From: an uncultured Clostridia bacterium
GTDB taxonomy: Bacteria; Bacillota; Clostridia; Christensenellales; Borkfalkiaceae
NCBI GenBank assembly: GCA_944359365.1
Contig: CALVST010000012.1
Location: forward strand, 1-45,000
DNA length: 45,000 nt
Direction: 5' to 3'
The position numbers and the translations under genes were made by a program. The notes under the pieces were generated by a model that searched no databases, was not told the DNA's origin, and saw only the letters and a list, made by a program, of their open reading frames with translations. This document shows positions 1-8,351 of the stretch, piece by piece; within the stretch, counting starts at the first letter, position 1; the number at the start of each line of letters is the position of its first letter.

Positions 1-77
1 CGTTTCGCCTCGCTGTCGCGCCCGTTGTGGGAAGAGCCGGTTCCCTTTTTATGAGCAAACAAACTGATAAAAATCAT
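1..77 (-). CDS. rpmA: 50S ribosomal protein L27, N-terminal part (runs off the window)
   Basis: Only the first 25 codons are present. The protein begins MIFISLFAHKKGTGSS, and the AHKKGTGSSHNGRDSE stretch is the conserved start of mature bacterial L27. Seven residues precede the usual Ala start. This matches the Firmicutes arrangement in which L27 carries a short N-terminal extension removed by the cysteine protease Prp before assembly into the 50S peptidyl transferase region. The start is ATG at 77, with AAGGAG about 6 bases upstream. It lies 69 bp downstream of rplU on the same strand, the usual rplU-rpmA operon. The prp gene that normally sits between them in Firmicutes is not here; there is no room for it. 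Confidence 0.9.
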   Translation of the reverse strand, partial: MIFISLFAHKKGTGSSHNGRDSEAK

Positions 78-146
78 TGTTTTTCTCCTTCAATAAAAAT
101 TGTTCACACTTTGCGCGCCGCTGCGCGCAACTGACCGATCCGCGCG

Positions 147-452
147 TTACAGCGAGATCTTTTCGATCTTGACTTGCGTGAAAGGCTGACGATGGCCCTG
201 CTTTTTACGCTCGTTCTTCTTCGCTTTGTACTTGAAGACGACGATCTTTTTGAACTTGTCCTGCGCTTCGACCTTGCCGCTGACCTTTGCGTTCGCAACT
301 TCCGCGCCGCATTTGATGCCGTCTTCCGCGGCGATCATCACGACCGAAAAGTCCACGCTGTCGCCAACGTTCGCGTCGAGTTTTTCAAAACGCACGACGT
401 CGCCTTCGGAAACCTTATACTGCTTGTTTCCGTTTTCGATGATAGCGTACAA
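147..452 (-). CDS. rplU: 50S ribosomal protein L21
   Basis: 101 residues, the normal L21 length. The protein starts MYAIIENGNKQYKV and ends with the family-typical KKQGHRQPFTQVKIEKI. L21 is a beta-barrel protein that binds 23S rRNA during 50S assembly. I chose the TTG start at 452-450 because a very strong AGAGGAGGT lies 7 bases upstream and because the family begins exactly there; the open frame upstream of it has no family similarity. It is the upstream partner of rpmA in a leftward operon. The UUG initiator on a highly expressed gene is mildly unusual. Confidence 0.95.
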   Translation of the reverse strand: MYAIIENGNKQYKVSEGDVVRFEKLDANVGDSVDFSVVMIAAEDGIKCGAEVANAKVSGKVEAQDKFKKIVVFKYKAKKNERKKQGHRQPFTQVKIEKISL

Positions 453-653
453 AATTTTTACCTCCTCTGACCAGTCTCGCCGTATGCCAAGGCGGCGCGA
501 AAAACGCGCGCTTATAAAGCCCGCTCCGAGCGGCTCGGATTCAAATTTAACATATACGCGCATAAAAGTCAAGCGAAAACGCGTTGCGGGCGCAAATTTT
601 TTCGTATGATACGCCCTTTTTGCGCACATACTCCTTTCGGAGGGATACTTTAC

Positions 654-1094
654 ATGGCTGACATCAAAAAAGACAGCGAACTTTTGGCTGAAATTTACCG
701 CAACACGCACTATGCGCTGGAATCTATTTCCGACATACTTCCCGAAACGGAAGACGAAGAAATGCGCGACGAACTGAAAAAGATGCACGACGGCTACGAG
801 CTGATATCCGGCAGGGCGGCACAGCTTGCCAAAGACGAAGGCTTGGAACTAAAAGAACCGGGACCTTTTAAAAAGGCGATGATGTGGAGCTCCATCAAAT
901 TCAATACGATGAAGGACGACAGCCGCGCGCACATTGCCGAGATGATGACGCAGGGCACCGTAATGGGGATCACGGCGCTTTCCCGCTCCATCGGCGACGC
1001 GGGAGAAACGTGCGATCCCGACATACGCAAACTTGCGGACGACCTGTTGAAAATGGAACAGGATTACGAAAAGCGGATGAAGATGTATTTATAA
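654..1094 (+). CDS. uncharacterised all-helical protein
   Basis: 146 residues with no signal peptide or membrane segment. I do not recognise the family. The sequence is rich in Glu, Lys, Met and Ala in heptad-like spacing, with long predicted helices around residues 5-30, 35-62, 70-105 and 115-145, which would fit a four-helix bundle of the ferritin-like or PA2169/DUF2383-like type. Acidic and His residues occur on these helices (for example NTHYALE near residue 18), but no clear metal-site pair can be assigned by eye. The start is ATG at 654 with CGGAGGG 9 bases upstream; a frame extension to 606 has no RBS. It is transcribed alone, against its neighbours. The function is unknown. Confidence 0.7.
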   Translation: MADIKKDSELLAEIYRNTHYALESISDILPETEDEEMRDELKKMHDGYELISGRAAQLAKDEGLELKEPGPFKKAMMWSSIKFNTMKDDSRAHIAEMMTQGTVMGITALSRSIGDAGETCDPDIRKLADDLLKMEQDYEKRMKMYL

Positions 1095-1099
1095 AATGT

Positions 1100-1430
1100 T
1101 CACACTTTCCTCGTGCAAAGGCACTGCGGAAAGTCGTGATATTTAGGAAAACCCCAACGTTCGCCGTTTTGGCAAACGGCTCTGCGTTCGGATTTTTCCT
1201 CTTTGGCACGTCGCGGCAAATCGGGGGCTTATTCCGAAAAGTGCGATTTTCGGAAACGCAAGTAAATTATTTGAATAATCTTACGAAAAAGTAAAAACGA
1301 CGCTTTTTGCTTTTTCACTCAATTTGCCTTTGCCAAGGCTCACGGAAAGGGTGAAGCCGCGCGATTGCGTATTATGTGTGCCCTTATATATCGCGCGGCG
1401 AGGGGAAAACCGTTCGGGTTTCCCCTCAAA
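1100..1430. other. gene-free interval with many inverted repeats
   Basis: No coding sequence is credible here. By eye the interval holds a run of hairpins: 1104-1134 (composite stem ACTTTCC/GGAAAGT around GTGC/GCAC), 1163-1180 (GCCGTTT/AAACGGC), 1232-1255 (perfect 9-bp stem), 1326-1339 (GCCTT/AAGGC), 1356-1399 (GCCGCGCGAT/ATCGCGCGGC) and 1400-1427 (GAGGGGAAA with near-perfect partner). None is followed by a clear T-run. The first may end the 654-1094 transcript and the last the glmS transcript. A structured RNA is possible but unproven. Confidence 0.4.
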
Positions 1431-1477
1431 TCGCAGTAAATCGCAGGCGTCAGCACGCCGAGAAACGTGTGACCTCC

Positions 1478-3250
1478 TCACTCCACCGTTACGCTCTTTG
1501 CCAGATTGCGCGGCTTATCGGGATCGTACCCTCGCTCCAAGCACATTTTATAGGCAAAATACTGCAAGGGTATGACGGATACGGCGGGCATGAGCGCTTC
1601 GGGCAGGGCAGGCAGCAAACACTTGAAATCGGCGCAGCTTTCCGAAAGCACTTCTTCGTACTGCGAAAAGAGCGCGCAGTATCCGCCGCGCGACCTGACT
1701 TCCGCAAGGGCGTTTTCGCTCTTTTTGGCGAGCCGCCCCGACGTAGATACGCAAACCACGGGGAAACCCTCTTCCGCAAGCGCCAAGGAACCGTGTTTCA
1801 ATTCCCCTGCGGGATACCCTTCGGCAAAGACGCGGGCGATCTCTTTGACTTTCAGCGCACCTTCTTTGGCGGTGCAAAGATCCAAGCCTCTGCCGAGGAA
1901 ATACATTGCCCGCGCGCCTTTCAGCCTGTCGGCAAGGCCGTCTATTTCCGAAAAGCGGGAAAACGCCTCTTCCGCCGCCGCGGGCAACAAATTCAGGGAA
2001 GAGAACCAATCGGGATATTTTTCTTCCTTAAAAAACAGGCACTGCGCCGCCAAATAGTACAGGCACAGCAGCTGACAGTTATAGCTCTTCGTCGCGGCGA
2101 CGGCGACCTCCGCCCCCGCCCGCATGACGAGGCAAAAATCGGCAAGCGCGGCTATGGACGAACTGCCGATGTTGGTAACGGCGATCACATACGCGCCGCG
2201 CTCTGCGGCAAGGCGGACCGCCTCTAACGTATCGGCGGTTTCTCCGCTTTGGCTGACGGCGATCAGCACGTCGCCTTCCCCTATTACGGGCGGACGGTAG
2301 CGGAATTCGCCCGCCGTATGGCATATGACGGGAATGCCGAGCGACGCTTCCGCGATATCCGCGAACACGAGCGCGCTGTGGTACGCAGTGCCGCAGGCGA
2401 CGGCAAACAGCCGCTTTGCCGCGCGCAGCGCGCGGGCGCAGGGCGCGAAGTCCGCTTGCCCGAGCGCGCAGAGCGTTCGCCCGAGCGCTTGCGGGATCTC
2501 GGCAATTTCCGAACGCATAAAATATCCGCCGCCCGCGACCGACAGGGCGAAAAGCTCCTTCTGCGGGCGGAAAAAGGTGCGGCTTACCGGCTTTAAGTTC
2601 TCGTCGAAAAACTCTATGCGCCCGCCCCCGATGCGGATAAAGTCTTTGTCTTCGGCGCGGGCGATAAAGTCCGCCGCGCCCGCGAGTGCGGGGATATCGC
2701 TGCAGACGAACAGCCCCGCCGCGCCTTTGCCCGCCACGAGCGGGCTTTTATATTTTGCCGCCACCAATTCGCCCGGTCTGTCCTCCGCGATGACGGCGAC
2801 CGCATACGAGCCTTCCACGCGCGAAAGCCCTTCCTTTACGGCGGAAAGAAGATCTCCGCGGTATGCGCGGGAGATGAGCTTTGCGATGACTTCGGTATCC
2901 GTTTCCGAATAAAAGCACTCGCCCGCGCCTTCCAACTCTGCTTTGAGCGCGGAAAAATTTTCCGCGATGCCGTTGTGCACGAGGACGATCTTCCCCGCGC
3001 GGTGCGGATGGGCGTTCGTATCGGACGGGGCGCCGTGCGTCGCCCAACGGGTGTGTCCGATGCCCGTGTTCCCCTGCGCAAAAAAGCAAGACAGTGCGGA
3101 AACGCCACCCTTCTTTTTGCAGACGGAAAGTTTTTCGCCGAGCACGGCGATGCCCGCGGAGTCGTACCCGCGGTATTCGAGGCGTTTCAGCCCGTCGTAC
3201 AGCGCGCCGCAGCAATCTTTTTCGCTCACACAGCCGATGATGCCGCACAT
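1478..3250 (-). CDS. glmS: glutamine--fructose-6-phosphate aminotransferase (isomerizing)
   Basis: 590 residues, close to the usual 600-610. It makes glucosamine-6-phosphate from fructose-6-phosphate and glutamine, the first step to UDP-GlcNAc for peptidoglycan. The protein starts MCGIIGC, so Cys2 is the N-terminal nucleophile of the glutaminase domain (about 1-220; RGYDSAG and HTRWATHG motifs visible). Two SIS sugar-isomerase domains follow (SQSGETADTLEA around 330; a second from about 440). The C-terminus DKPRNLAKSVTVE is the family signature that reaches the active site. It begins 4 bp after glmM ends, with GAGAGGT as RBS, so the two are co-transcribed. No glmS ribozyme is visible upstream; the gene is internal in the operon. 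Confidence 0.97.
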   Translation of the reverse strand: MCGIIGCVSEKDCCGALYDGLKRLEYRGYDSAGIAVLGEKLSVCKKKGGVSALSCFFAQGNTGIGHTRWATHGAPSDTNAHPHRAGKIVLVHNGIAENFSALKAELEGAGECFYSETDTEVIAKLISRAYRGDLLSAVKEGLSRVEGSYAVAVIAEDRPGELVAAKYKSPLVAGKGAAGLFVCSDIPALAGAADFIARAEDKDFIRIGGGRIEFFDENLKPVSRTFFRPQKELFALSVAGGGYFMRSEIAEIPQALGRTLCALGQADFAPCARALRAAKRLFAVACGTAYHSALVFADIAEASLGIPVICHTAGEFRYRPPVIGEGDVLIAVSQSGETADTLEAVRLAAERGAYVIAVTNIGSSSIAALADFCLVMRAGAEVAVAATKSYNCQLLCLYYLAAQCLFFKEEKYPDWFSSLNLLPAAAEEAFSRFSEIDGLADRLKGARAMYFLGRGLDLCTAKEGALKVKEIARVFAEGYPAGELKHGSLALAEEGFPVVCVSTSGRLAKKSENALAEVRSRGGYCALFSQYEEVLSESCADFKCLLPALPEALMPAVSVIPLQYFAYKMCLERGYDPDKPRNLAKSVTVE

Positions 3251-3254
3251 GACG

Positions 3255-4553
3255 CTACCTCTCTTCCGCGGCGGAGATCTCCGCGCGCACCCGTTCCACG
3301 GCGGCTTTTGCCTGCTTCATGCTTTCCGCCTCCGCAAAGATGCGCACCACGGGTTCGGTACCCGACGCGCGCACTACCAGACGGGCAACGCCCCTTCTCG
3401 CGCCGTCGATGACTTCGCGGATGCGCTCGTCGCCGAGCACGCGCACCTTGTCTTTGACCTTCACGCTGCCGTTGTATTGGGGCAGAAGTTTTATATCCGC
3501 CAAGCGGGAAAGCCGCTTTTCCGCGATCAGCTCGGCGAGCTTTACCGACGTAAGGATACCGTCGCCCGTGACGGCGTAGTCGGACAAAATGATGTGCCCC
3601 GACTGTTCGCCGCCCACCTGCGCGCCGCTCTTTTGCATCGCGTCGGAAACGTATTTGTCGCCGATGTCCGTGCGGATGAGGCGGATGTTCAGCTTTTTCA
3701 GGAAGTTTTCCGCCCCCATGTTGGTATGCGCCGTGCCCACGACGACCGGCTCGCGCAGTTTTCCTTCCTCCTGCATTTTCGCCGCGAAGATGCAAAGTAT
3801 CTTGTCGCCGTCTACGATGTTCCCCCTTTCGTCGCAGGCGATCAGGCGGTCCGCGTCGCCGTCGTAGGCAAACCCCGCGTCCGCGCCCGATTCGAGCGTC
3901 ATCGCGCGGATCCGTTCGGGATGCAGCGCGCCGCAGCCCTCGTTCACGTCAAGCCCGCCGCGGTTGGTGCCCGATGCGACCACTTCCGCACCCAGGCGCG
4001 CAAAAACCTCGGGCGCGATCCTGCCCGCCGCGCCGTTGGCGCAGTCGAGCACGAATTTTTTGCCTTTCAGCGAACGGGAACAGCACCCCGCGAGGCAGGC
4101 GCAGTACGCCTCTTCCCCGCCGAGCGGGCGCATCCTGCCCATCGACAGCGGCCCAGCGAAGGAGTATTCGCCCATAAAGTGCTCGGCGCGCTTTTCCTGC
4201 TTTTCGGGGAGCTTTCTGCCGTCATCGCCGAACACTTTCAGCCCGTTGTATTTTGCGGGGTTGTGCGACGCGCTCACCACCACGCCGAAATCGGCGCGCC
4301 TTTCGAGCACGAAGTGCGAAACCGCCGCGGTAGGCAGCACGCCGCCCCAAAGAACCTCGCCTCCGCCCGACGTTACGCCCGCCGCAAGCGCGAGCGCGAG
4401 CATATCCGAAGACACGCGCGTATCCTGCCCCAAAACCACCTTCGGCGCCTGTTTCATGCGGGAAAGGGCGTTGCCCAACGCGAATGCGGTGCGCGAGGTA
4501 AGTTCTTCCCCCGCCACGCCGCGGATGCCGTCCGTTCCGAATAAATTCCCCAT
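3255..4553 (-). CDS. glmM: phosphoglucosamine mutase
   Basis: 432 residues, slightly shorter than the usual 445-450. It converts glucosamine-6-phosphate to glucosamine-1-phosphate, the step after GlmS. All hallmarks are visible: FGTDGIRG at the N-terminus, the phosphoserine loop SASHNP (catalytic Ser about 96), the metal loop DGDADR, the sugar-binding GGEQSGH and the phosphate-binding RASGTEP near the C-terminus. The start is ATG at 4553 because GGAGGG lies 4 bases upstream and the protein then begins MGNLFGTDG as in homologues; the open frame upstream is spurious. The order glmM-glmS puts two consecutive enzymes of the UDP-GlcNAc pathway in one transcript. Confidence 0.97.
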   Translation of the reverse strand: MGNLFGTDGIRGVAGEELTSRTAFALGNALSRMKQAPKVVLGQDTRVSSDMLALALAAGVTSGGGEVLWGGVLPTAAVSHFVLERRADFGVVVSASHNPAKYNGLKVFGDDGRKLPEKQEKRAEHFMGEYSFAGPLSMGRMRPLGGEEAYCACLAGCCSRSLKGKKFVLDCANGAAGRIAPEVFARLGAEVVASGTNRGGLDVNEGCGALHPERIRAMTLESGADAGFAYDGDADRLIACDERGNIVDGDKILCIFAAKMQEEGKLREPVVVGTAHTNMGAENFLKKLNIRLIRTDIGDKYVSDAMQKSGAQVGGEQSGHIILSDYAVTGDGILTSVKLAELIAEKRLSRLADIKLLPQYNGSVKVKDKVRVLGDERIREVIDGARRGVARLVVRASGTEPVVRIFAEAESMKQAKAAVERVRAEISAAEER

Positions 4554-4657
4554 GTTCCCTCCGCTTTTTTCCGCAGGGCGCGGAAAATCAAAATCATTCC
4601 ATAGTATGCGGGGAACCTTCTTCTTGTTTACGGCGGGCAAAAAAAGGCGCGCGGCGC

Positions 4658-4686
4658 TTTACTTTGCGCCCGGTTTGCGGTATACT
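4658..4686 (+). promoter_or_regulatory. sigma-A type promoter of the kinase-acetyltransferase gene
   Basis: TTTACT at 4658-4663 and TATACT at 4681-4686 are separated by 17 bp. Transcription would start about 4693, leaving a leader of only about 13 bases that is almost entirely the RBS (GGGAGAAG, 4694-4701). It lies just inside the non-coding side of glmM, pointing away from it. Confidence 0.55.
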
Positions 4687-4705
4687 TTTTTTCGGGAGAA
4701 GAAAA

Positions 4706-5632
4706 ATGAACCTTATTTTTATAAACGGCACGATGGGCGCGGGCAAAACGACCATTTCGCGCGCACTGCAAAAACATATGCCGCCCTGCGTGTTTGCCGA
4801 CGGCGACAACTTTTGGGACATGAATCCCTTTACCGTGAACGGGCGCTCGAAAGAGATGGTGCTTTCCAACATCGCCGCGTCGCTTGCGGGCTTTATAGAG
4901 AGCGGGCTGTTCGAAAACATCCTGTTCTGTTGGGTGATGCACGAAGAGAGCATCGTAAAAGACTTGCTTTCACGCATCCCCGCGCACAAATGCCGCTTTT
5001 TTCTGTTCACGCTCACCTGCGATGAACAAGCGCTGAAAGCGCGGCTTTCGGCGGACATTGCCGCAGGCAGGCGCAGCGAAGGCGTTACGGAGCGGAGCAG
5101 AGAGCGCGCGGCGCATTACGGCGGGATGCTCTCTTATAAAATAGATACGAGCCGTCTTTCCCCCGAAGGCGCGGCAGAGCGCATCGCGGACACGGTGCGC
5201 GGCAAAACGGCGCTGTTGCCCTATATAAAAACGGAAACTCTCACGCAAGACTGCCGCCGCATCCGCGAAAAGGTGTTCGTGGAAGAACAGGGCTTCGAAC
5301 GCGAGTTTGACGGGCAGGACGAACATTGCTTCCACCTCTGTTTTTATAAGGACGGAAAGCCCGCGGCTTGCTGCCGATTTTTTCAGACGGAAACCGCAGG
5401 CGTTTACGCTTTGGGGCGCATCGCCGTTCTGCGCGAATACCGTTCGCAGGGGTTGGGGCGATATGTATTGCAGGCGGCGGAAGAGTGCGCCCGGCAGAGC
5501 GGCGCCGCCGCCCTTACCCTTTCCGCGCAGGTGCGCGCACGGGGCTTTTACGAAAAGTGCGGCTTTTCAGCCGAGGGCGAAGTTTTTCCAGAAGAGGGCG
5601 TGCCGCACATACGGATGACCAAAAAGATCTGA
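4706..5632 (+). CDS. two-domain protein: P-loop kinase-like domain fused to GNAT acetyltransferase
   Basis: 308 residues. Residues 1 to about 175 form a small P-loop NTPase of the AAA_33/shikimate-kinase-like type: Walker A GTMGAGKTT at 8-16, FADGDNFWD after the second strand, and an Arg-rich LID-like AAGRRSEG near 125. Residues about 176-308 form a GNAT acetyltransferase of the ElaA-like kind: REKVFVEEQGF at its start, then the acetyl-CoA-binding motif with RSQGLG, and FYEKCGF near the end. The substrates of both halves are unknown. Small-molecule phosphorylation and N-acetylation, as in antibiotic- or metabolite-modifying enzymes, are plausible but unsupported. It is a single gene with its own promoter and terminator, opposite to its neighbours. 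Confidence 0.85.
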   Translation: MNLIFINGTMGAGKTTISRALQKHMPPCVFADGDNFWDMNPFTVNGRSKEMVLSNIAASLAGFIESGLFENILFCWVMHEESIVKDLLSRIPAHKCRFFLFTLTCDEQALKARLSADIAAGRRSEGVTERSRERAAHYGGMLSYKIDTSRLSPEGAAERIADTVRGKTALLPYIKTETLTQDCRRIREKVFVEEQGFEREFDGQDEHCFHLCFYKDGKPAACCRFFQTETAGVYALGRIAVLREYRSQGLGRYVLQAAEECARQSGAAALTLSAQVRARGFYEKCGFSAEGEVFPEEGVPHIRMTKKI

Positions 5633-5717
5633 TCTCCGCCCGTCTGCATTTTGCCGCGGCGGCGTTTGCTTTGCCCGTCCGCTTGCATCAAATCACCTGA
5701 ATCGAAATATGAAACAT

Positions 5718-5754
5718 CCCCGCCGCGTTCCGCGGCGGGGAATTACTTTATTTT
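5718..5754 (+). terminator. intrinsic terminator
   Basis: A perfect 10-bp GC stem (CCCCGCCGCG / CGCGGCGGGG, loop TTC) at 5718-5740 is followed by a T-rich tail. It lies 86 bp after the kinase-GNAT gene. Confidence 0.8.
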
Positions 5755-5792
5755 ATCATATTTTTCTCGGCATAATTCCGTTTTACAGAGCG

Positions 5793-5917
5793 GCGCAAAA
5801 TATTTGAGTTTTGCGCTCCACGGGAAACAATGTATTATCTTAATAATTTTGCCTTATCCGACCGAAAAAGCGCCGAAATGACAGCGCCGCGCACATTGCG
5901 CGGCGCATTCGGTTTTT
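5793..5917. terminator. gene-free gap with two hairpins, probably ending phoU transcription
   Basis: The gap of about 330 bp between the kinase-GNAT gene and phoU (5633-5962) has no credible gene. Besides the terminator at 5718 it holds GCGCAAAA/TTTTGCGC at 5793-5816 and GCGCCGCGC/GCGCGGCGC at 5884-5906. The second is followed on the plus strand by a short T-run (5913-5917) and on the minus strand by weakly T-rich DNA, so it may end the pst-phoU transcript or work both ways. Confidence 0.5.
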
Positions 5918-5962
5918 CAAAATATCTGCGGACCGTTCGGATGCCCGCTTTTTTGCAGATCC

Positions 5963-6625
5963 TCAGTTCAGCTTTTTATGCTCGCCCGTTACCGAAAAGA
6001 TCACCCATTCGGCTATGTTGGACGCGTGGTCGCCTATCTTTTCCAAATACTTTGCGATCATCAGAAGATCGAGCGCCTGTTCGCCGTTCGCGTCTTCGTC
6101 TATATCTTTATGCACGACGCCCGTTACCTTGCCCTTGATGACTTCAAAAAGATCGTCTACAGCGTCGTCTGCGCGGCAGACTTCCTTCGCCTTGTCGCAG
6201 CTGAGCTCCACGAACGCCTCCACTACCTTTTTGACCATATCGCGCACCTTTTCCGCCATGTCGGAAACCTCGGTAAGGTGTTCGGCATAGGGCAGCGTGC
6301 TCATTTTGATGACCAGATCGGATATATCCACCGCCTGATCGGCGATGCGTTCCATATCCGTTATCATCTTCATCGCGCTGGTAACGAACAAAAGGTCGCT
6401 CGCGACGGGCTGCTGCTTCAAAATGATCTTCAGGCAAAGGCGCTCGATGCGCATTTCCATTTCGTCGACCTGCGTTTCGACCGCTTTGGTCTTTCTCGCA
6501 AGGTCGGTGTCCTGCCTTTCCAGCGCGCCTACGGCGTCGTCTATCGCCTTGCAGTTCAAATTGCCCATTTCGATGAGCAGTTCTTTCAGCTCGTTGAGCT
6601 GTTCGTCGAATTGTTTCCTCGTCAT
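5963..6625 (-). CDS. phoU: phosphate-specific transport regulator PhoU
   Basis: 220 residues, the usual length. It is all-helical, made of two similar three-helix bundles. The metal-binding acidic motifs of the family are visible: ITDMERIADQAVDIS in the first repeat and KYLEKIGDHASNIAEW in the second. PhoU binds the Pst transporter and a PhoR-type histidine kinase at the membrane and keeps the Pho response off when phosphate is plentiful. The ATG is 1 bp after the pstB stop and the RBS (AGGGAG) is inside pstB, so translation is coupled. It is the last gene of the pst operon. No phoP/phoR is in the window. Confidence 0.96.
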   Translation of the reverse strand: MTRKQFDEQLNELKELLIEMGNLNCKAIDDAVGALERQDTDLARKTKAVETQVDEMEMRIERLCLKIILKQQPVASDLLFVTSAMKMITDMERIADQAVDISDLVIKMSTLPYAEHLTEVSDMAEKVRDMVKKVVEAFVELSCDKAKEVCRADDAVDDLFEVIKGKVTGVVHKDIDEDANGEQALDLLMIAKYLEKIGDHASNIAEWVIFSVTGEHKKLN

Positions 6626-6626
6626 A

Positions 6627-7403
6627 TCAGCCGAATCTCCCTGTGATATAGTCTTCCGTCCTTTTATCCTTGGGGCGGTTGAAAAGGTCGTCCGTTACGC
6701 CGTATTCGATGAGGTCGCCGAGCAGGAAGAACGCCGTTTTGTCGGAAATACGCGCCGCCTGCTGCATATTGTGCGTTACGATGACGATGGTGTATTTGTC
6801 TTTGAGTTCCTGCGCGAGGTCCTCTATTTTCGATGTGGAAATAGGATCGAGCGCGCTGGTCGGCTCGTCCATGAGGATGACCTCGGGTTCGACGGCGAGC
6901 GCCCTTGCGATGCACAGGCGCTGCTGCTGCCCGCCCGAAAGCCCGAGCGCGGATTTTTTCAGCCTGTCTTTGAGTTCGTCCCAAATGGCAGCCTGCTGCA
7001 GCGAGCGCTCCACGATCTCGTCGAGCTGGCTCTTTTTGCGGATGCCGTGCGTTTTGGGCCCGTAGGCGATATTGTCGTACACGCTCATGGGGAAGGGATT
7101 GGGTTTCTGGAACACCATGCCCACCCTTTTGCGGAGCACGTTGATGTCTACCTTGCCGTACAGATCTTCCCCGTCGATGAGCACCTCGCCCGTTATTTTA
7201 CAGTCGGGAATGAGGTCGTTCATGCGGTTCAGGGTTTTCAGGAAAGTGGATTTGCCGCAGCCGGAAGGGCCGATGAACGCGGTGATCTCCTTTTCCTTGA
7301 TGTCCATGGAGATGCCTTTCAGGGCGTGAAATTTGCCGTAATACAGGTTCAGATCATTTACGTTGAACTTATCCGCCCTTTCTATGGTATTTATATTTTC
7401 CAC
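6627..7403 (-). CDS. pstB: phosphate ABC transporter ATP-binding protein
   Basis: 258 residues. This is the ATPase that drives high-affinity phosphate import. Walker [10 protein letters not shown] is at 45-53, the Q-loop in [11 protein letters not shown], the signature LSGGQQQR, Walker [14 protein letters not shown] and the switch His in [18 protein letters not shown] is typical of PstB rather than other ABC ATPases. The start is GTG at 7403: AAGGAG lies 9 bases upstream within the last codons of pstA, and only 3 bp separate the genes. It works as a dimer under PstA and PstC. Confidence 0.97.
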   Translation of the reverse strand: MENINTIERADKFNVNDLNLYYGKFHALKGISMDIKEKEITAFIGPSGCGKSTFLKTLNRMNDLIPDCKITGEVLIDGEDLYGKVDINVLRKRVGMVFQKPNPFPMSVYDNIAYGPKTHGIRKKSQLDEIVERSLQQAAIWDELKDRLKKSALGLSGGQQQRLCIARALAVEPEVILMDEPTSALDPISTSKIEDLAQELKDKYTIVIVTHNMQQAARISDKTAFFLLGDLIEYGVTDDLFNRPKDKRTEDYITGRFG

Positions 7404-7406
7404 CGT

Positions 7407-8339
7407 TTAGTACTCCTTTTTCAGTTTGTTGCCCACAAATTCCGCCAAGCCGTTGATGACGACGACGAGCACGATGAGCACGACAGCCGTCGCCCACGCT
7501 TCGCCGACGTGCAGACCTTCGTTTGCGAGCAGATACATATGGATCGCAAGCGTCGCGCCGCTCTGCATGAAACCGCCCGCCAGCCTGCGCGACGAGCCGC
7601 CCGTATAAATGAGCGCCGCCGTTTCGCCGACCACGCGCCCTATCGCAAGGATGATGCCGGATATGATGCCGGACATTGCCGAGGGAAGAATGATGACGAA
7701 TATCGTTCTGAGCTTACCCGCGCCCAGCGCGAAACTTCCTTCGCGGAAGGAATCGGGCACGGCGAGCAGCGCCTCTTCCGTTGTGCGCATGATGAGCGGC
7801 AGCGTCATGAGCACCATCGTAAAGATACCCGCAAGCATGCTGTAACCCCAGCCGAGCACGCCGACGAAGAATATCATGCCGAAGATGCCGAACACGATGG
7901 ACGGGATGCCCGAAAGCGTTTCCGCCGCCATGCGCACGATCTTGACGAATATATTCGTCGACTTTGCATATTCGACCATGAAGATCGCCGCGAACACGCC
8001 GATCGGCGCGGCGATGACGATCGTCATGCCTGCAAGGAACAGCGTGTTTATGATGGCGTAAGTCATAGATACGTTGTCCGAATTGTAATTCCATGCGAAG
8101 AGGGCCCCCTTTAAATTGGGAATGCCCTGAGCGAGGGTATACACGACGATAAAGATGACGATCGCAGCCGTGACCAACGCGGCAAGCATTACGAGCAGCA
8201 TCAATATCATCGAAAAGGGTTTTTTCGCATATGCTCTCAGCTTATCGCCGAAAGACTGCCTGTTTATCGGTACGATCTTCGATACGTCTACTTCCGGCTG
8301 TAATTCGGGCTCCTGCCCGATGAGGACTGTTTCTGTCAT
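7407..8339 (-). CDS. pstA: phosphate ABC transporter permease PstA
   Basis: 310 residues with an approximately 40-residue cytoplasmic N-terminal tail and six hydrophobic segments (from about residue 42). The ABC-permease coupling motif lies around LLAVPDSFREGSFALGAG, and the LSGIPSIVFG and GRVVGETAAL segments are typical of PstA/PstC. It forms the membrane channel with PstC. The ATG at 8339 has AAGGAG 8 bases upstream. It is 12 bp after pstC and 3 bp before pstB. Confidence 0.95.
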   Translation of the reverse strand: MTETVLIGQEPELQPEVDVSKIVPINRQSFGDKLRAYAKKPFSMILMLLVMLAALVTAAIVIFIVVYTLAQGIPNLKGALFAWNYNSDNVSMTYAIINTLFLAGMTIVIAAPIGVFAAIFMVEYAKSTNIFVKIVRMAAETLSGIPSIVFGIFGMIFFVGVLGWGYSMLAGIFTMVLMTLPLIMRTTEEALLAVPDSFREGSFALGAGKLRTIFVIILPSAMSGIISGIILAIGRVVGETAALIYTGGSSRRLAGGFMQSGATLAIHMYLLANEGLHVGEAWATAVVLIVLVVVINGLAEFVGNKLKKEY

Positions 8340-8351
8340 ATATGCATCTCC

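Noticed and set aside
147-788. A 213-residue open frame covering rplU with a long N-terminal extension.
   Set aside because: The extension has no L21 similarity and a strong RBS with TTG start marks the family-typical start at 452.
101-1112. The word TGTTCACACTTT occurs at about 101-112 and again at about 1097-1108, both near gene ends.
   Set aside because: Twelve bases shared over 1 kb with no further similarity around it; not enough to call a repeat family from this window.
1100-3250. A glmS ribozyme-type riboswitch was looked for around glmS.
   Set aside because: glmS follows glmM by 4 bp with only an RBS between them; the gap holding hairpins is downstream of glmS, not upstream.
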